This document shows, in pieces, positions 1-5,275 of a DNA stretch of 5,275 bases. A model generated the notes under the pieces. That model did no database searches. It saw only the letters and a list, made by a program, of their open reading frames with translations, and was not told the DNA's origin. Position 1 is the first letter of the stretch; each line of letters starts with the position of its first letter. The translations under genes were made by a program, and so were the position numbers. Source of the DNA: Accumulibacter sp. (GTDB lineage: Bacteria > Pseudomonadota > Gammaproteobacteria > Burkholderiales > Rhodocyclaceae); assembly GCA_031276375.1 (NCBI GenBank), contig JAISNE010000283.1, forward strand, positions 1 through 5,275, read 5' to 3'.

Positions 1-686
1 TCGTCGAGACCCTCCAGCGCGTCGAGCAGTTTCTGCATCCTGACGGTATCGTCTCCGGACAGTTCGGTTTCGTTTTCGGCCCTCATGGTGACCTGCCCGA
101 ACTCCGCGGTGAATCCGGCGGCTTCGAGCGCGTCCTTGACCGTCATGTAGTCGGCGGGCGGAGTGAGCACCTCGATCGAGCCGTCGTCGCTGGAAATCAC
201 GTCCTCCGCGCCGGCCTCGATGGCGGCGTCCATCAGCCGGGCCTCGTCGACGCCGGGCGCGAAGAAAAGCTGCCCGCAATGCTTGAACTGGAAGGCCACG
301 CAACCGTCGGTGCCCATGTTGCCGCCGTGCTTGGCGAACGCGTGACGGACTTCGGCGACGGTGCGCGTCTTGTTGTCGGTCAGGCAGTCGACCATGATCG
401 CCGCGCCGCCGATGCCGTAGCCCTCATAGCGGATTTCGACGTAATCGACGCCCTCCAGCTCGCCGGTGCCCTTCTTGATCGCGTTGTCGATCTTGTCCTT
501 GGGCATATTGGCCGCCTTGGCCTTGTCGACGGCCAGGCGCAGGCGCGGATTGAACGCCGGATCGCCGCCGCCCATCTTGGCGGCCACGGTGATTTCCTTG
601 GCCACCTTGGAGAACGCCGCGCCGCGCTTTTCGTCCTGGCGGCCCTTGCGGTGCTGGATGTTGGCCCATTTGGAATGTCCGGCCAT
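1..686 (-). CDS. yebC: YebC/PmpR-family regulator (3' end off the left edge)
   Basis: Reading leftward from ATG at 686-684, the protein begins [18 protein letters not shown], the hallmark N-terminus of the YebC/PmpR/TACO1 family. Family blocks follow in order: [19 protein letters not shown] (about residues 25-43), [17 protein letters not shown] (60-76), [20 protein letters not shown] (88-107, acidic and glycine-rich domain) and [18 protein letters not shown] (117-134). 228 complete codons are visible against a usual length of about 240-245, so only the last dozen or so residues are missing. A GAGG at 697-694 lies 7 nt before the start. The family is cytoplasmic; members were described as DNA-binding regulators, and more recent work links them to translation through proline-rich stretches. 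No disruption is seen. In proteobacteria ruvC often follows yebC, but that would lie outside the window. The gene is divergent from the ATPase gene at 823. Confidence 0.97.
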   Translation of the reverse strand, partial: MAGHSKWANIQHRKGRQDEKRGAAFSKVAKEITVAAKMGGGDPAFNPRLRLAVDKAKAANMPKDKIDNAIKKGTGELEGVDYVEIRYEGYGIGGAAIMVDCLTDNKTRTVAEVRHAFAKHGGNMGTDGCVAFQFKHCGQLFFAPGVDEARLMDAAIEAGAEDVISSDDGSIEVLTPPADYMTVKDALEAAGFTAEFGQVTMRAENETELSGDDTVRMQKLLDALEGLD

Positions 687-743
687 GTGCTTGCCTCGTG
701 TGAATGCGCTCCGCGCGTCGTCGCGGCTTCCCGGAAACAACGA

Positions 744-772
744 TGCACAGTGCGGCGCAAATGATCGATAAT
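744..772 (+). promoter_or_regulatory. Candidate sigma-70 promoter for the YjgR-like ATPase gene
   Basis: In the 136-bp divergent intergenic region (687-822) there is a GATAAT at 767-772, preceded at a 17-bp spacing by TGCACA at 744-749 (four of six matches to TTGACA). Transcription would begin near 779 and leave a leader of about 44 nt before the GGAGG ribosome site at 813-817. This is a pattern match by eye. I see no equally good promoter for yebC on the other strand, although TAGAAT lies at 790-785 read leftward. Confidence 0.4.
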
Positions 773-822
773 GAAGCGGCAAATTCTATCACTTCCCAAT
801 CATTCTTCCCGTGGAGGTTTCC

Positions 823-2361
823 ATGTCCAGCCCTCTCCCCGTCGCCAGAAACCGGCAAACCGAATGCTCTCTGCTGCCCGCCCTCGCCAACCGCCACGGC
901 CTCATCACCGGCGCCACCGGCACCGGCAAGACAGTCACCCTGCAAGTGCTGGCCGAGCGTTTTTCCGGCATCGGCGTGCCGGTGTTCATGGCCGACGTGA
1001 AAGGCGACCTGTCGGGGCTTGCCGCGGCCGGGAGCGAGAGTCCGAAATTCCGCCAGCGGCTCGGCCAGTTGGGCATTTCCGGCTGGACACCGGCGAAATT
1101 CCCGGCGACGCTCTGGGACATCGCCGGCGAACAGGGCCATCCGGTGCGCGCGACGATATCCGACATGGGGCCGCTCCTGCTCTCGCGCCTGCTCAACCTC
1201 AACGACACCCAGTCCGGCGTGCTGCAACTGGTGTTCAAGATCGCCGACGACGAGGGCCTGCTGCTGCTCGACCTCAAGGACCTGCGCGCGATGATGCAAT
1301 TTGTCGGCGAGAACGCCAAGTCCTTCACCACCGAGTACGGCAACGTTTCCGCCGCGTCCGTCGGCGCCATCCAGCGCGGCCTGCTGGCGCTGGAACAGCA
1401 GGGCGGCGGCCGCTTCTTCGGCGAGCCGATGCTCGACATCGAGGACCTGATGCAGACCGACGACGGCAAGGGCGTGGTCAACATCCTCGCCGCCGACAAA
1501 CTGATGGCCGCGCCGCGCCTGTATTCGACCTTCCTGCTCTGGCTGCTGGCCGAACTGTTCGAGCAGTTGCCGGAAGTCGGCGACATGGACAAGCCGAAGC
1601 TGGTGTTTTTCTTCGACGAGGCGCATCTCCTGTTCAGCGAAGCGCCGCCCGCCTTGCTGGAGAAGATCGAGCAAGTGGTGCGCCTGATCCGCTCGAAAGG
1701 CGTCGGCGTCTATTTCGTCACGCAGAATCCGCTCGACGTTCCGGACAAGGTGCTCGGCCAGCTCGGCAACCGCGTGCAGCACGCGCTGCGCGCCTTCACC
1801 CCGCGCGACCAGAAAGCCGTGGCCACGGCGGCCCAGACCCTGCGCCCGAATCCGGCCTTCGACGCGGCGGCGGCGATCACCGAACTCGGCGTCGGCGAGG
1901 CACTGGTATCCTTCCTCGACGAAAAGGGCAGTCCGTCCGTCGTCGAGCGCGCCTTCATCCTGCCGCCGGCATCGCGCATCGGCCCGCTCAACGCCGAAGA
2001 ACGGCAGGCGGTCATCCGCGCGTCGCTGGTCTACGGCGTTTATGAAGAAGCGGTCGACCGCGAATCGGCCTACGAAAAACTCCGCTCGGCGTCCGCCGCG
2101 CCGGCAGCGCGCCAAGGCGCGCCGGGCCGCCAATCCGCGCCTGTCCCCGCGCCCATCCCCACCCCCGCGCCACCGTCTTCCGGCGGCGGCCTGTTCGGCG
2201 GGCTTGGCGACTTGCTCGGCGGCTCGACCGGCCCGCGCGGCGGACACCGCGCCGGCGTGGCCGAAACCCTGGCCAAATCCGCCGCCCGCGCCATCGGCTC
2301 GCAAGTCGGCCGCCAGATCATCCGCGGTGTCCTGGGGTCGATTCTCGGCGGACGGCGCTAG
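823..2361 (+). CDS. yjgR: HerA-like P-loop ATPase, DUF853/YjgR family
   Basis: The protein has 512 residues, close to the roughly 500 of E. coli YjgR. A Walker A motif GATGTGKT sits at residues 30-37, followed by [16 protein letters not shown], a typical DUF853 block. Walker B is [13 protein letters not shown] with the DEAH at 265-268. [12 protein letters not shown] (TQNP at 300-303) resembles the sensor/Q-finger segment of HerA/FtsK-type ATPases. After about residue 425 an Ala/Pro-rich linker leads to a Gly-rich stretch and a basic C-terminus [14 protein letters not shown], which is the family's usual tail. I chose ATG 823 because GGAGG at 813-817 is 5 nt upstream; an in-frame GTG at 811 overlaps that site. 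The role is not established: a hexameric DNA-translocase-like ATPase is inferred from the fold. No HerA partner nuclease (NurA) or other antiphage genes are adjacent, so nothing supports a defence role here. Confidence 0.93.
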   Translation: MSSPLPVARNRQTECSLLPALANRHGLITGATGTGKTVTLQVLAERFSGIGVPVFMADVKGDLSGLAAAGSESPKFRQRLGQLGISGWTPAKFPATLWDIAGEQGHPVRATISDMGPLLLSRLLNLNDTQSGVLQLVFKIADDEGLLLLDLKDLRAMMQFVGENAKSFTTEYGNVSAASVGAIQRGLLALEQQGGGRFFGEPMLDIEDLMQTDDGKGVVNILAADKLMAAPRLYSTFLLWLLAELFEQLPEVGDMDKPKLVFFFDEAHLLFSEAPPALLEKIEQVVRLIRSKGVGVYFVTQNPLDVPDKVLGQLGNRVQHALRAFTPRDQKAVATAAQTLRPNPAFDAAAAITELGVGEALVSFLDEKGSPSVVERAFILPPASRIGPLNAEERQAVIRASLVYGVYEEAVDRESAYEKLRSASAAPAARQGAPGRQSAPVPAPIPTPAPPSSGGGLFGGLGDLLGGSTGPRGGHRAGVAETLAKSAARAIGSQVGRQIIRGVLGSILGGRR

Positions 2362-2630
2362 GCGGAAGCGAGCCGGCGGCAGATTTCCAGCGTCAGTTCC
2401 GCCTGGTTCATGCTGTAAAAGTGGAGGCCGGGAGCGCCGCCGGCCAGCAGGCGCGCACACAGTTCGGTGACGACGTCGAGACCGAAGGCGCGGATGGCCG
2501 CGGTGTCGTCGCCGAAGCTCTCGAATTTGCGGCGCATCCAGCGCGGCAGTTCAGCGCCGCAGGCATCCGAAAAGCGGGCCAGCTTGGTGAAACCGGCGAT
2601 CGGCATGATGCCGGGAATGATCGGGATTTC
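2358..2630 (-). pseudogene. metF: 5,10-methylenetetrahydrofolate reductase, C-terminal fragment
   Basis: Read leftward, this stretch encodes EIPIIPGIMPIAGFTKLARF, then CGAELPRWMRRKFESFGDD, IRAFGLDVVTELCARLL and GAPGLHFYSMNQAEL, ending [11 protein letters not shown] and TAG. These are the conserved last 90 or so residues of bacterial MetF (about 280-295 residues in full), which reduces methylene-THF to methyl-THF with FAD for methionine synthesis. Homology starts near 2630. In the same frame further upstream the reading becomes unrelated (SPFVSLLPC) and meets a stop at 2693-2691. The preceding strands of the barrel, where the FAD-binding residues lie, are absent from all frames nearby, so this is a truncation and not a frameshift. 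The ATG at 2606 lies inside the conserved PGIMPI block and is not a natural start. The stop overlaps that of the convergent ATPase gene in one CTAG. Unless a second copy exists, methyl-THF synthesis would be lost. Confidence 0.9.
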
Positions 2631-2807
2631 GCAAGGGAGAAGGGAAACAAAAGGGGATTCAAGCGCCGCACTTTTCTTGTGATCGATGTTTCAAACCAGC
2701 GTTGGTTTCACAATCAAGGCCGTATCGAGAAAATCAAAGCTTCGCTCTTTTCAGGAAATTGAAAAGACCGTGAAAATCGATCTCGACAACTTCACGCTCA
2801 CCGATTG
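2631..2807. other. Unassigned lower-GC sequence upstream of the metF break
   Basis: This stretch separates the metF remnant from the palindromic element. Its base composition is visibly more AT-rich than the flanking housekeeping genes, with A-runs and no recognisable metF sequence on the minus strand. It includes a short inverted repeat, AAACCA at 2693-2698 with TGGTTT at 2703-2708. It probably belongs to whatever rearrangement removed the 5' two thirds of metF. I do not recognise an insertion-sequence end at the junction near 2630. Confidence 0.6.
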
Positions 2808-2808
2808 A
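2686..2808 (+). CDS. Possible 40-residue hypothetical protein or gene remnant
   Basis: An ATG at 2686 opens a 40-codon frame whose second half reads QEIEKTVKIDLDNFTLTD and stops at TGA 2806-2808. That charged, well-mixed ending looks more like real protein than a random translation, and could be the C-terminal tail of a lost larger gene. No good ribosome-binding site precedes the ATG; the nearest purine run, AAAAGGGG at 2649-2656, is about 30 nt away. The stop codon's final A is the first base of the left arm of the 100-bp palindromic element. I do not recognise a family. Confidence 0.25.
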   Translation: MFQTSVGFTIKAVSRKSKLRSFQEIEKTVKIDLDNFTLTD

Positions 2809-2907
2809 TACCAAGTTGCAGTCAAATCATCGTGATACGCCAAAAATGACCAGAATCTTGGCATATCAGACTTGAGTATCAACGACCTATTGATCGCAAC
2901 TTGGTAT
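2808..2907. repeat. 100-bp palindromic, MITE-like element
   Basis: The ends are perfect 12-bp inverted repeats: ATACCAAGTTGC at 2808-2819 and GCAACTTGGTAT at 2896-2907. Nested inside is a second pair, TGATACGCCAA at 2833-2843 and TTGGCATATCA at 2858-2868, 11 bp with one mismatch around a 14-nt loop. There is no protein-coding capacity. The size and nested-hairpin layout are those of a miniature inverted-repeat transposable element or other palindromic intergenic repeat. No direct repeats flank it that I can see, though insertion of the ISAs1 element at its right edge has altered that flank. I do not recognise the repeat family. Confidence 0.65.
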
Positions 2908-2915
2908 GACGCCAT
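2906..2915. repeat. Left copy of the 10-bp target duplication of the ISAs1 element
   Basis: ATGACGCCAT directly precedes the CAGGG end of the IS and is repeated exactly after its other end at 4280-4289. The first two bases are also the last two of the 100-bp palindromic element. Before insertion the sequence would have run from CAACTTGGT through one ATGACGCCAT into GGGTTGGCAC. Confidence 0.9.
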
Positions 2916-2928
2916 CAGGGCTATCGCA
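2916..2928. repeat. Left terminal inverted repeat of the ISAs1 element
   Basis: CAGGGCTATCGCA matches the complement of the right end, CAGGGCAATCGCA, at 12 of 13 positions. The match ends abruptly after this, which sets the repeat length. Confidence 0.9.
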
Positions 2929-3000
2929 CACGCAGATGTCGTAAACAGTACCCAAAAATCGTTTACATTCAGGTAGTTATGACAAGCTATTGTAAACCCT

Positions 3001-3030
3001 GCAAAAATCAGTTTTACTCTCGATTTTTGC
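3001..3030 (+). promoter_or_regulatory. Hairpin just upstream of the transposase ribosome-binding site
   Basis: GCAAAAATC at 3001-3009 and GATTTTTGC at 3022-3030 are a perfect 9-bp inverted repeat with a 12-nt loop. It ends 1 nt before the AGGA (3032-3035) that precedes the transposase ATG at 3043. Some insertion sequences use leader structures to limit translation from read-through transcripts; whether this one does so is inference, since the arms do not cover the ribosome site itself. Confidence 0.5.
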
Positions 3031-3042
3031 CAGGAAACGGAG

Positions 3043-4256
3043 ATGCCCCCAATACCCCTGATCGGTGTGTTTTCCCGATTGGAAGACCCTCGCAGCGGCA
3101 CGATCTGCGCGAGATGATCGTGATCGCGCTATGCGCGATCCTGTGCGGCGCGGAGCGTTGGGTGGATGTGGCCGAGTGGGGAGAAGACAATGAAACCTGG
3201 CTCAAGAAATATCTGGAACTTGCCCACAGAACGGCGTCGCACGATACCTTCAGTCGGGTTTTCCGGCTGCTGGACGCGAAGGTGTTCGAAGCGTGTTTCC
3301 GGGAGTGGGTCATGAGTCTGGTGGGCGTCGTTGAGGGCGTTGTGGCGATCGACGGCAAAACGGTACGGGATTCGCAGGACGGGCCAAACACGGCATTGCA
3401 TATGATCAGCGCCTACGCCACGGCCAGCGGCTTGTGTCTCGCGCAGGAAGGCGTGCGTGGAAAGGGCAAGGAAATCGAAGGCGTCAAGGCGCTTCTGGAA
3501 ACCCTGACGCTCAAGGGCTGCATCGTCACGATGGATGCGCTTGGGTGTCATTCAAATTATAAAAAATCTTGCGAATAACTTATATTAAAACTTATTTATA
3601 ATCAAATACATAATACTGTAATTATCAATATAATTTCGTGGAAACGGAATCAGACGGAGATCGCGCAAAAGATACTGGAACGAGGCGGTGACTATCTGCT
3701 GGCGGTCAAGGAGAATCAACCTTCTTTGGCGGAAGCGTTGCGGGCGTTCTTTGATGAAGGCGAAACGAGCGGCTATGGACGCTTGCCGGTTAGTCGGCAC
3801 GAGACGGTCGAGAAGGATCACGGACGCATCGAAACACGACGGGCGTTGTGGCTCACCAACCTCTCCTGGATGGACGCACCGCTTCGGGAACGCTGGTCGA
3901 AGCTATCGGGCGTCGGCATGCTTGGGCGGACACGCGAAACCAAGGGCAAGATATCCCGTGAGCGGGCTTATTTTATCGGCAGCAAGGGCGTGACCTGCGC
4001 CGAAGCCTTCGCCACGGCGGCCTGTCGCCACTGGGGAATCGAAAATTCCCGGCACTGGGTGCTTGATATCACTTTCCGCGAGGACGGCTGTCGGGTTCGC
4101 AAGGGACATGCCCCGCGAAACTTCTCCGCCTTACGCAAATTCGCGCTGGCGCTGTTGCGTCGGGATGAGACTTATCCTAAACGCAGCCTTCGTTCCAGGA
4201 GAAAAACCGCTGACCGTAACCCGGGCTATCGCGCTTCCTTGCTTGGTCTCGGCTAG
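3043..4256 (+). pseudogene. ISAs1-family DDE transposase, frameshifted and interrupted
   Basis: The ATG at 3043 (AGGA 7 nt upstream) gives MPPIPLIGVFSRLEDPRSG before a stop at 3115-3117. The family's next block, RHDLREMIVIALCAILCGAE, continues in another frame from about 3096. The frame is then open through VAIDGKTV (first catalytic Asp, codon 3351) and TMDALGC (second Asp, codon 3534). A 102-bp insert (3549-3650) adds a TAA at 3576-3578. After it QTEIAQKILERGGDYLLAVK resumes in the same frame, through HWGIENS (catalytic Glu, codon 4041) and RKGHAPRNFSALRKFALALL, to TAG at 4254. Without the insert the coding length is 1112 nt, about 370 codons, normal for the family. A change such as IENSR for the family's IENxL may be further decay. 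Confidence 0.95.
3549..3650. other. 102-bp AT-rich insert inside the transposase gene
   Basis: The transposase reading MDALGC breaks off at 3548 and resumes as QTEIAQKIL at 3651, exactly as expected for an uninterrupted family member. The 102 bases between contain 20 G or C (about 20%), far below the GC-rich surroundings. The length is a multiple of three, so the frame is kept, but one in-frame TAA (3576-3578) occurs. A CA dinucleotide borders it on both sides (3549-3550 and 3651-3652). Inside, AAATTATA (3554-3561) and TATAATTT (3629-3636) form an 8-bp inverted repeat near the two ends. No ORF or known element is recognisable. It may be a nested mini-element or captured foreign DNA. Confidence 0.85.
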
Positions 4257-4266
4257 AAAAGCTAAA

Positions 4267-4279
4267 TGCGATTGCCCTG
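4267..4279. repeat. Right terminal inverted repeat of the ISAs1 element
   Basis: TGCGATTGCCCTG is the complement of CAGGGCAATCGCA and pairs with the left end at 12 of 13 positions. It lies 10 bp after the transposase stop codon. Confidence 0.9.
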
Positions 4280-4289
4280 ATGACGCCAT
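4280..4289. repeat. Right copy of the 10-bp target duplication
   Basis: ATGACGCCAT is identical to 2906-2915 and begins directly after the terminal CCCTG of the IS, in line with the 8-10 bp duplications known for the ISAs1 family. Confidence 0.9.
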
Positions 4290-4479
4290 GGGTTGGCACA
4301 TGGCAGCTATACGGGTTTGTATATAATGGAATTGCTCTATCCGGACGAGTGACCTGCCGCGCTTCCGTGCCGAATTCGCGGTACCGGCACGCGAGGAAGG
4401 CGGCGTCTGATAGACAATTCAAAATACACGAAGCCTGGACAGGTCCAAAACTCCGCCACTGTCACCGGGAGGGAAGATC
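4290..4479. other. Gene-free, structured interval right of the IS; possible small RNA
   Basis: No credible coding frame is present on either strand. Three things stand out on the plus strand: a TATAAT at 4322-4327, the long hairpin at 4356-4404, and the symmetric terminator at 4480-4511. Together they would give a transcript of about 175 nt if the TATAAT is used. There is no -35 box at a suitable distance: TTGGCA at 4293-4298 is 23 bp away. CCGCCACTG at 4453-4461 and GACCTGCC at 4351-4358 recall cobalamin-riboswitch boxes but stand in the wrong order. The function is unknown. Confidence 0.45.
4356..4404. other. Long bulged hairpin
   Basis: Three stacked perfect segments pair: GCCGC (4356-4360) with GCGGC (4400-4404), CTTCC (4362-4366) with GGAAG (4395-4399), and GTGCCG (4367-4372) with CGGCAC (4385-4390). 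They make 16 pairs with a 1-nt bulge on one side, a 4-nt bulge (GCGA) on the other and a 12-nt loop. The regular architecture suggests a folded RNA or a palindromic repeat; as DNA it carries no strand information. Confidence 0.7.
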
Positions 4480-4511
4480 AAAAAAGGCTTGCGCGACGGC
4501 AAGCCTTTTTT
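4480..4511. terminator. Bidirectional intrinsic terminator of the HU gene
   Basis: AAAAAAGGCTTGC (4480-4492) and GCAAGCCTTTTTT (4499-4511) form a perfect stem around a 6-nt loop, with a U-run on the 3' side on either strand. It lies 12 bp past the HU stop codon, so it ends HU transcription on the minus strand. It would equally end any plus-strand transcript from the interval to its left. Confidence 0.92.
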
Positions 4512-4523
4512 GTCCGGGGGATA

Positions 4524-4826
4524 TTATCTTTTCTTTTTGCCCTTGGTGTGAGCGGCGACGACTGTTTTCTTGAACGTCTCGCCTGCGGAGAACTTGGGAA
4601 CGGTGGTCGCCGGAATTTTGATCTTTTCACCTGTTTTTGGATTCTTGCCTTCGCGGGCGGCGCGCGGCGCGGACTTGAAAGAGCCGAAACCAACGAGGCG
4701 CACTTCGTCATCCTTGGCCACGGCCTGGACGATGATTTCGATTACAGCGTCGAGCGCCTTGGCCGATGCGACTTTTGGCAGATCGGTTTTTGCGGCAATT
4801 GCATCGATCAATTCAGACTTGTTCAT
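4524..4826 (-). CDS. hup: HU-family nucleoid DNA-binding protein
   Basis: The 100-residue product begins MNKSELIDAIAAKTDLPK and contains the family core VRLVGFGSF (42-50) and the beta-arm signature GKNPKTGEKIKIPA (60-73), with the DNA-intercalating proline at residue 63. FSAGETFKK (79-87) is the usual C-terminal helix. HU bends and compacts DNA as a dimer in the nucleoid. Standard HU has about 90 residues; here a tail ending HTKGKKKR adds a short basic extension. I chose ATG 4826-4824 because AGGAGA (4836-4831) is 4 nt upstream and the family alignment starts there; an in-frame ATG at 4886 would add 20 unrelated residues. The gene stands alone between its own terminator and a 245-bp leader region after uvrA. 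IHF subunits share the fold, but the sequence fits HU better. Confidence 0.95.
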   Translation of the reverse strand: MNKSELIDAIAAKTDLPKVASAKALDAVIEIIVQAVAKDDEVRLVGFGSFKSAPRAAREGKNPKTGEKIKIPATTVPKFSAGETFKKTVVAAHTKGKKKR

Positions 4827-5071
4827 AGTATCTCCTGTTGTGGATTGTTGAGAGTCGTGATTGGAACTCTGAAGCGATTCTTGCATTTCACGGGTTGGAA
4901 TGGAAGGGGGGAGACGCCAAAATTGCCGGGAAAAACGAAAAAAAGTGTTGTTTTTCCCTTACACGGCATGACTTGCTCCGCCCGCTTCCCTTCTCGCCCG
5001 GACAGGAATCGGGAGACTGGATTCTGACATCCGGACCGCGTGTCGGGCAAGCCCGATCGTTTGTTCGTCCG
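4827..5071. other. uvrA-HU intergenic region with two hairpins
   Basis: This 245-bp gap separates the uvrA stop from the HU start; both genes run leftward, and it must hold the HU leader and probably its promoter. An imperfect inverted repeat of 13-15 bp spans 4998-5034 (CCGGA/TCCGG outer arms, CAGGAATC/GATTCTG inner arms). A perfect 9-bp repeat GGGAAAAAC (4928-4936) and GTTTTTCCC (4950-4958) lies closer to HU. TCGGGC and GCCCGA at 5042-5055 form a compact palindrome just after uvrA. None is followed by a U-run, so I cannot call a factor-independent terminator. I find no confident promoter by eye. Confidence 0.5.

Positions 5072-5275
<204 letters not shown>

Larger units (their letters stand above)
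2916..4279 (+). mobile_element. ISAs1-family insertion sequence (defective)
   Basis: The 1364-bp element is bounded by imperfect 13-bp inverted repeats beginning CAGGG, which is the family's typical terminus, and by perfect 10-bp direct repeats. Removing the internal 102-bp insert gives 1262 bp, normal for ISAs1 elements. It holds one transposase gene on the plus strand starting 127 bp from the left end. The gene is broken in two places, so the copy cannot move without help in trans. The intact ends and duplication show it arrived by ordinary transposition at this exact site and was damaged later, or arrived already damaged. Confidence 0.95.

Noticed and set aside
811..822. GTG start at 811 for the ATPase gene
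   Set aside because: It overlaps the GGAGG ribosome site, which is ideally spaced for ATG 823; the extra residues are not expected in the family.
771..2045. A 424-codon plus-strand frame inside the ATPase gene
   Set aside because: It is an out-of-frame reading of the YjgR-like gene, rich in Arg, Pro and Ala and without motifs.
424..2460. A 678-codon open frame on the minus strand across yebC and the ATPase gene
   Set aside because: It is an antisense shadow in GC-rich DNA. The composition is Arg/Ala/Gly-rich with no domain, while the real genes on the same bases have clear family motifs.
2421..2762. A 113-codon plus-strand frame across the metF remnant
   Set aside because: It is antisense to recognisable MetF sequence and runs across the truncation junction; no similarity is recognised.
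3569..3602. A promoter inside the AT-rich insert (TTGCGA and TATAAT)
   Set aside because: The spacing is 22 bp, too long for sigma-70; TATAAT is expected by chance in sequence of 20% GC.
4177..4422. An 81-codon minus-strand frame spanning the right end of the IS
   Set aside because: It is antisense to the transposase and crosses the IS boundary, so it could only have arisen after insertion; no ribosome site or family is seen.
4340..4480. Cobalamin riboswitch
   Set aside because: GACCTGCC and GCCACTG resemble its boxes, but in a real riboswitch the GCCACTG block precedes the GACCTGCC box, and the other core elements are missing. No B12-related gene follows.
4827..4886. Upstream start of HU at 4886, adding 20 residues
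   Set aside because: The extension is not HU-like and the AGGAGA site fits the ATG at 4826.

Overview
The window looks like a GC-rich proteobacterial chromosome, most likely a betaproteobacterium (Rhodocyclales-like). The evidence is the strongly GC-biased third positions in the housekeeping genes and the MetF C-terminus, which reads like betaproteobacterial MetF. The taxonomic call is inference only. Four parts are ordinary core genome: a nearly complete yebC (minus strand, cut by the left edge), a complete HerA-like P-loop ATPase of the DUF853/YjgR family (plus strand), an HU-type nucleoid protein (minus strand), and the last 67 codons of uvrA (minus strand, cut by the right edge).

The middle (about 2630-4520) is a scarred, accessory-like zone. 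A metF gene running leftward survives only as its last third. Its stop codon shares a CTAG with the stop of the convergent ATPase gene. Upstream of the metF break lies lower-GC sequence with a possible 40-codon ORF and a 100-bp palindromic, MITE-like element (2808-2907). Abutting that is an ISAs1-family insertion sequence whose boundaries can be read directly: 13-bp terminal inverted repeats starting CAGGG (one mismatch), flanked by a perfect 10-bp direct repeat, ATGACGCCAT.

The IS is dead as it stands. Its transposase has a frameshift near the N-terminus. It also carries a 102-bp insert of about 20% GC, placed four codons after the second catalytic aspartate. The insert keeps the frame but brings one in-frame stop. 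It is compositionally unlike anything else here and is the most puzzling item in the window.

Right of the IS is about 190 bp of gene-free DNA with a strong bulged 16-bp hairpin, a TATAAT box and, at its end, a symmetric A-stem-T terminator. This terminator ends the HU gene from the right and could equally end a short plus-strand RNA. Beyond it, HU and uvrA run leftward, separated by 245 bp with two hairpins.

Functionally the genes are not one pathway: YebC (gene regulation/translation), YjgR-like ATPase (unknown role), MetF (methyl-THF synthesis, broken), HU (DNA compaction) and UvrA (excision repair) are chromosomal neighbours only. I found no convincing new multi-gene system. The novelty lies in the layered insertions and the unexplained structured intergenic DNA.
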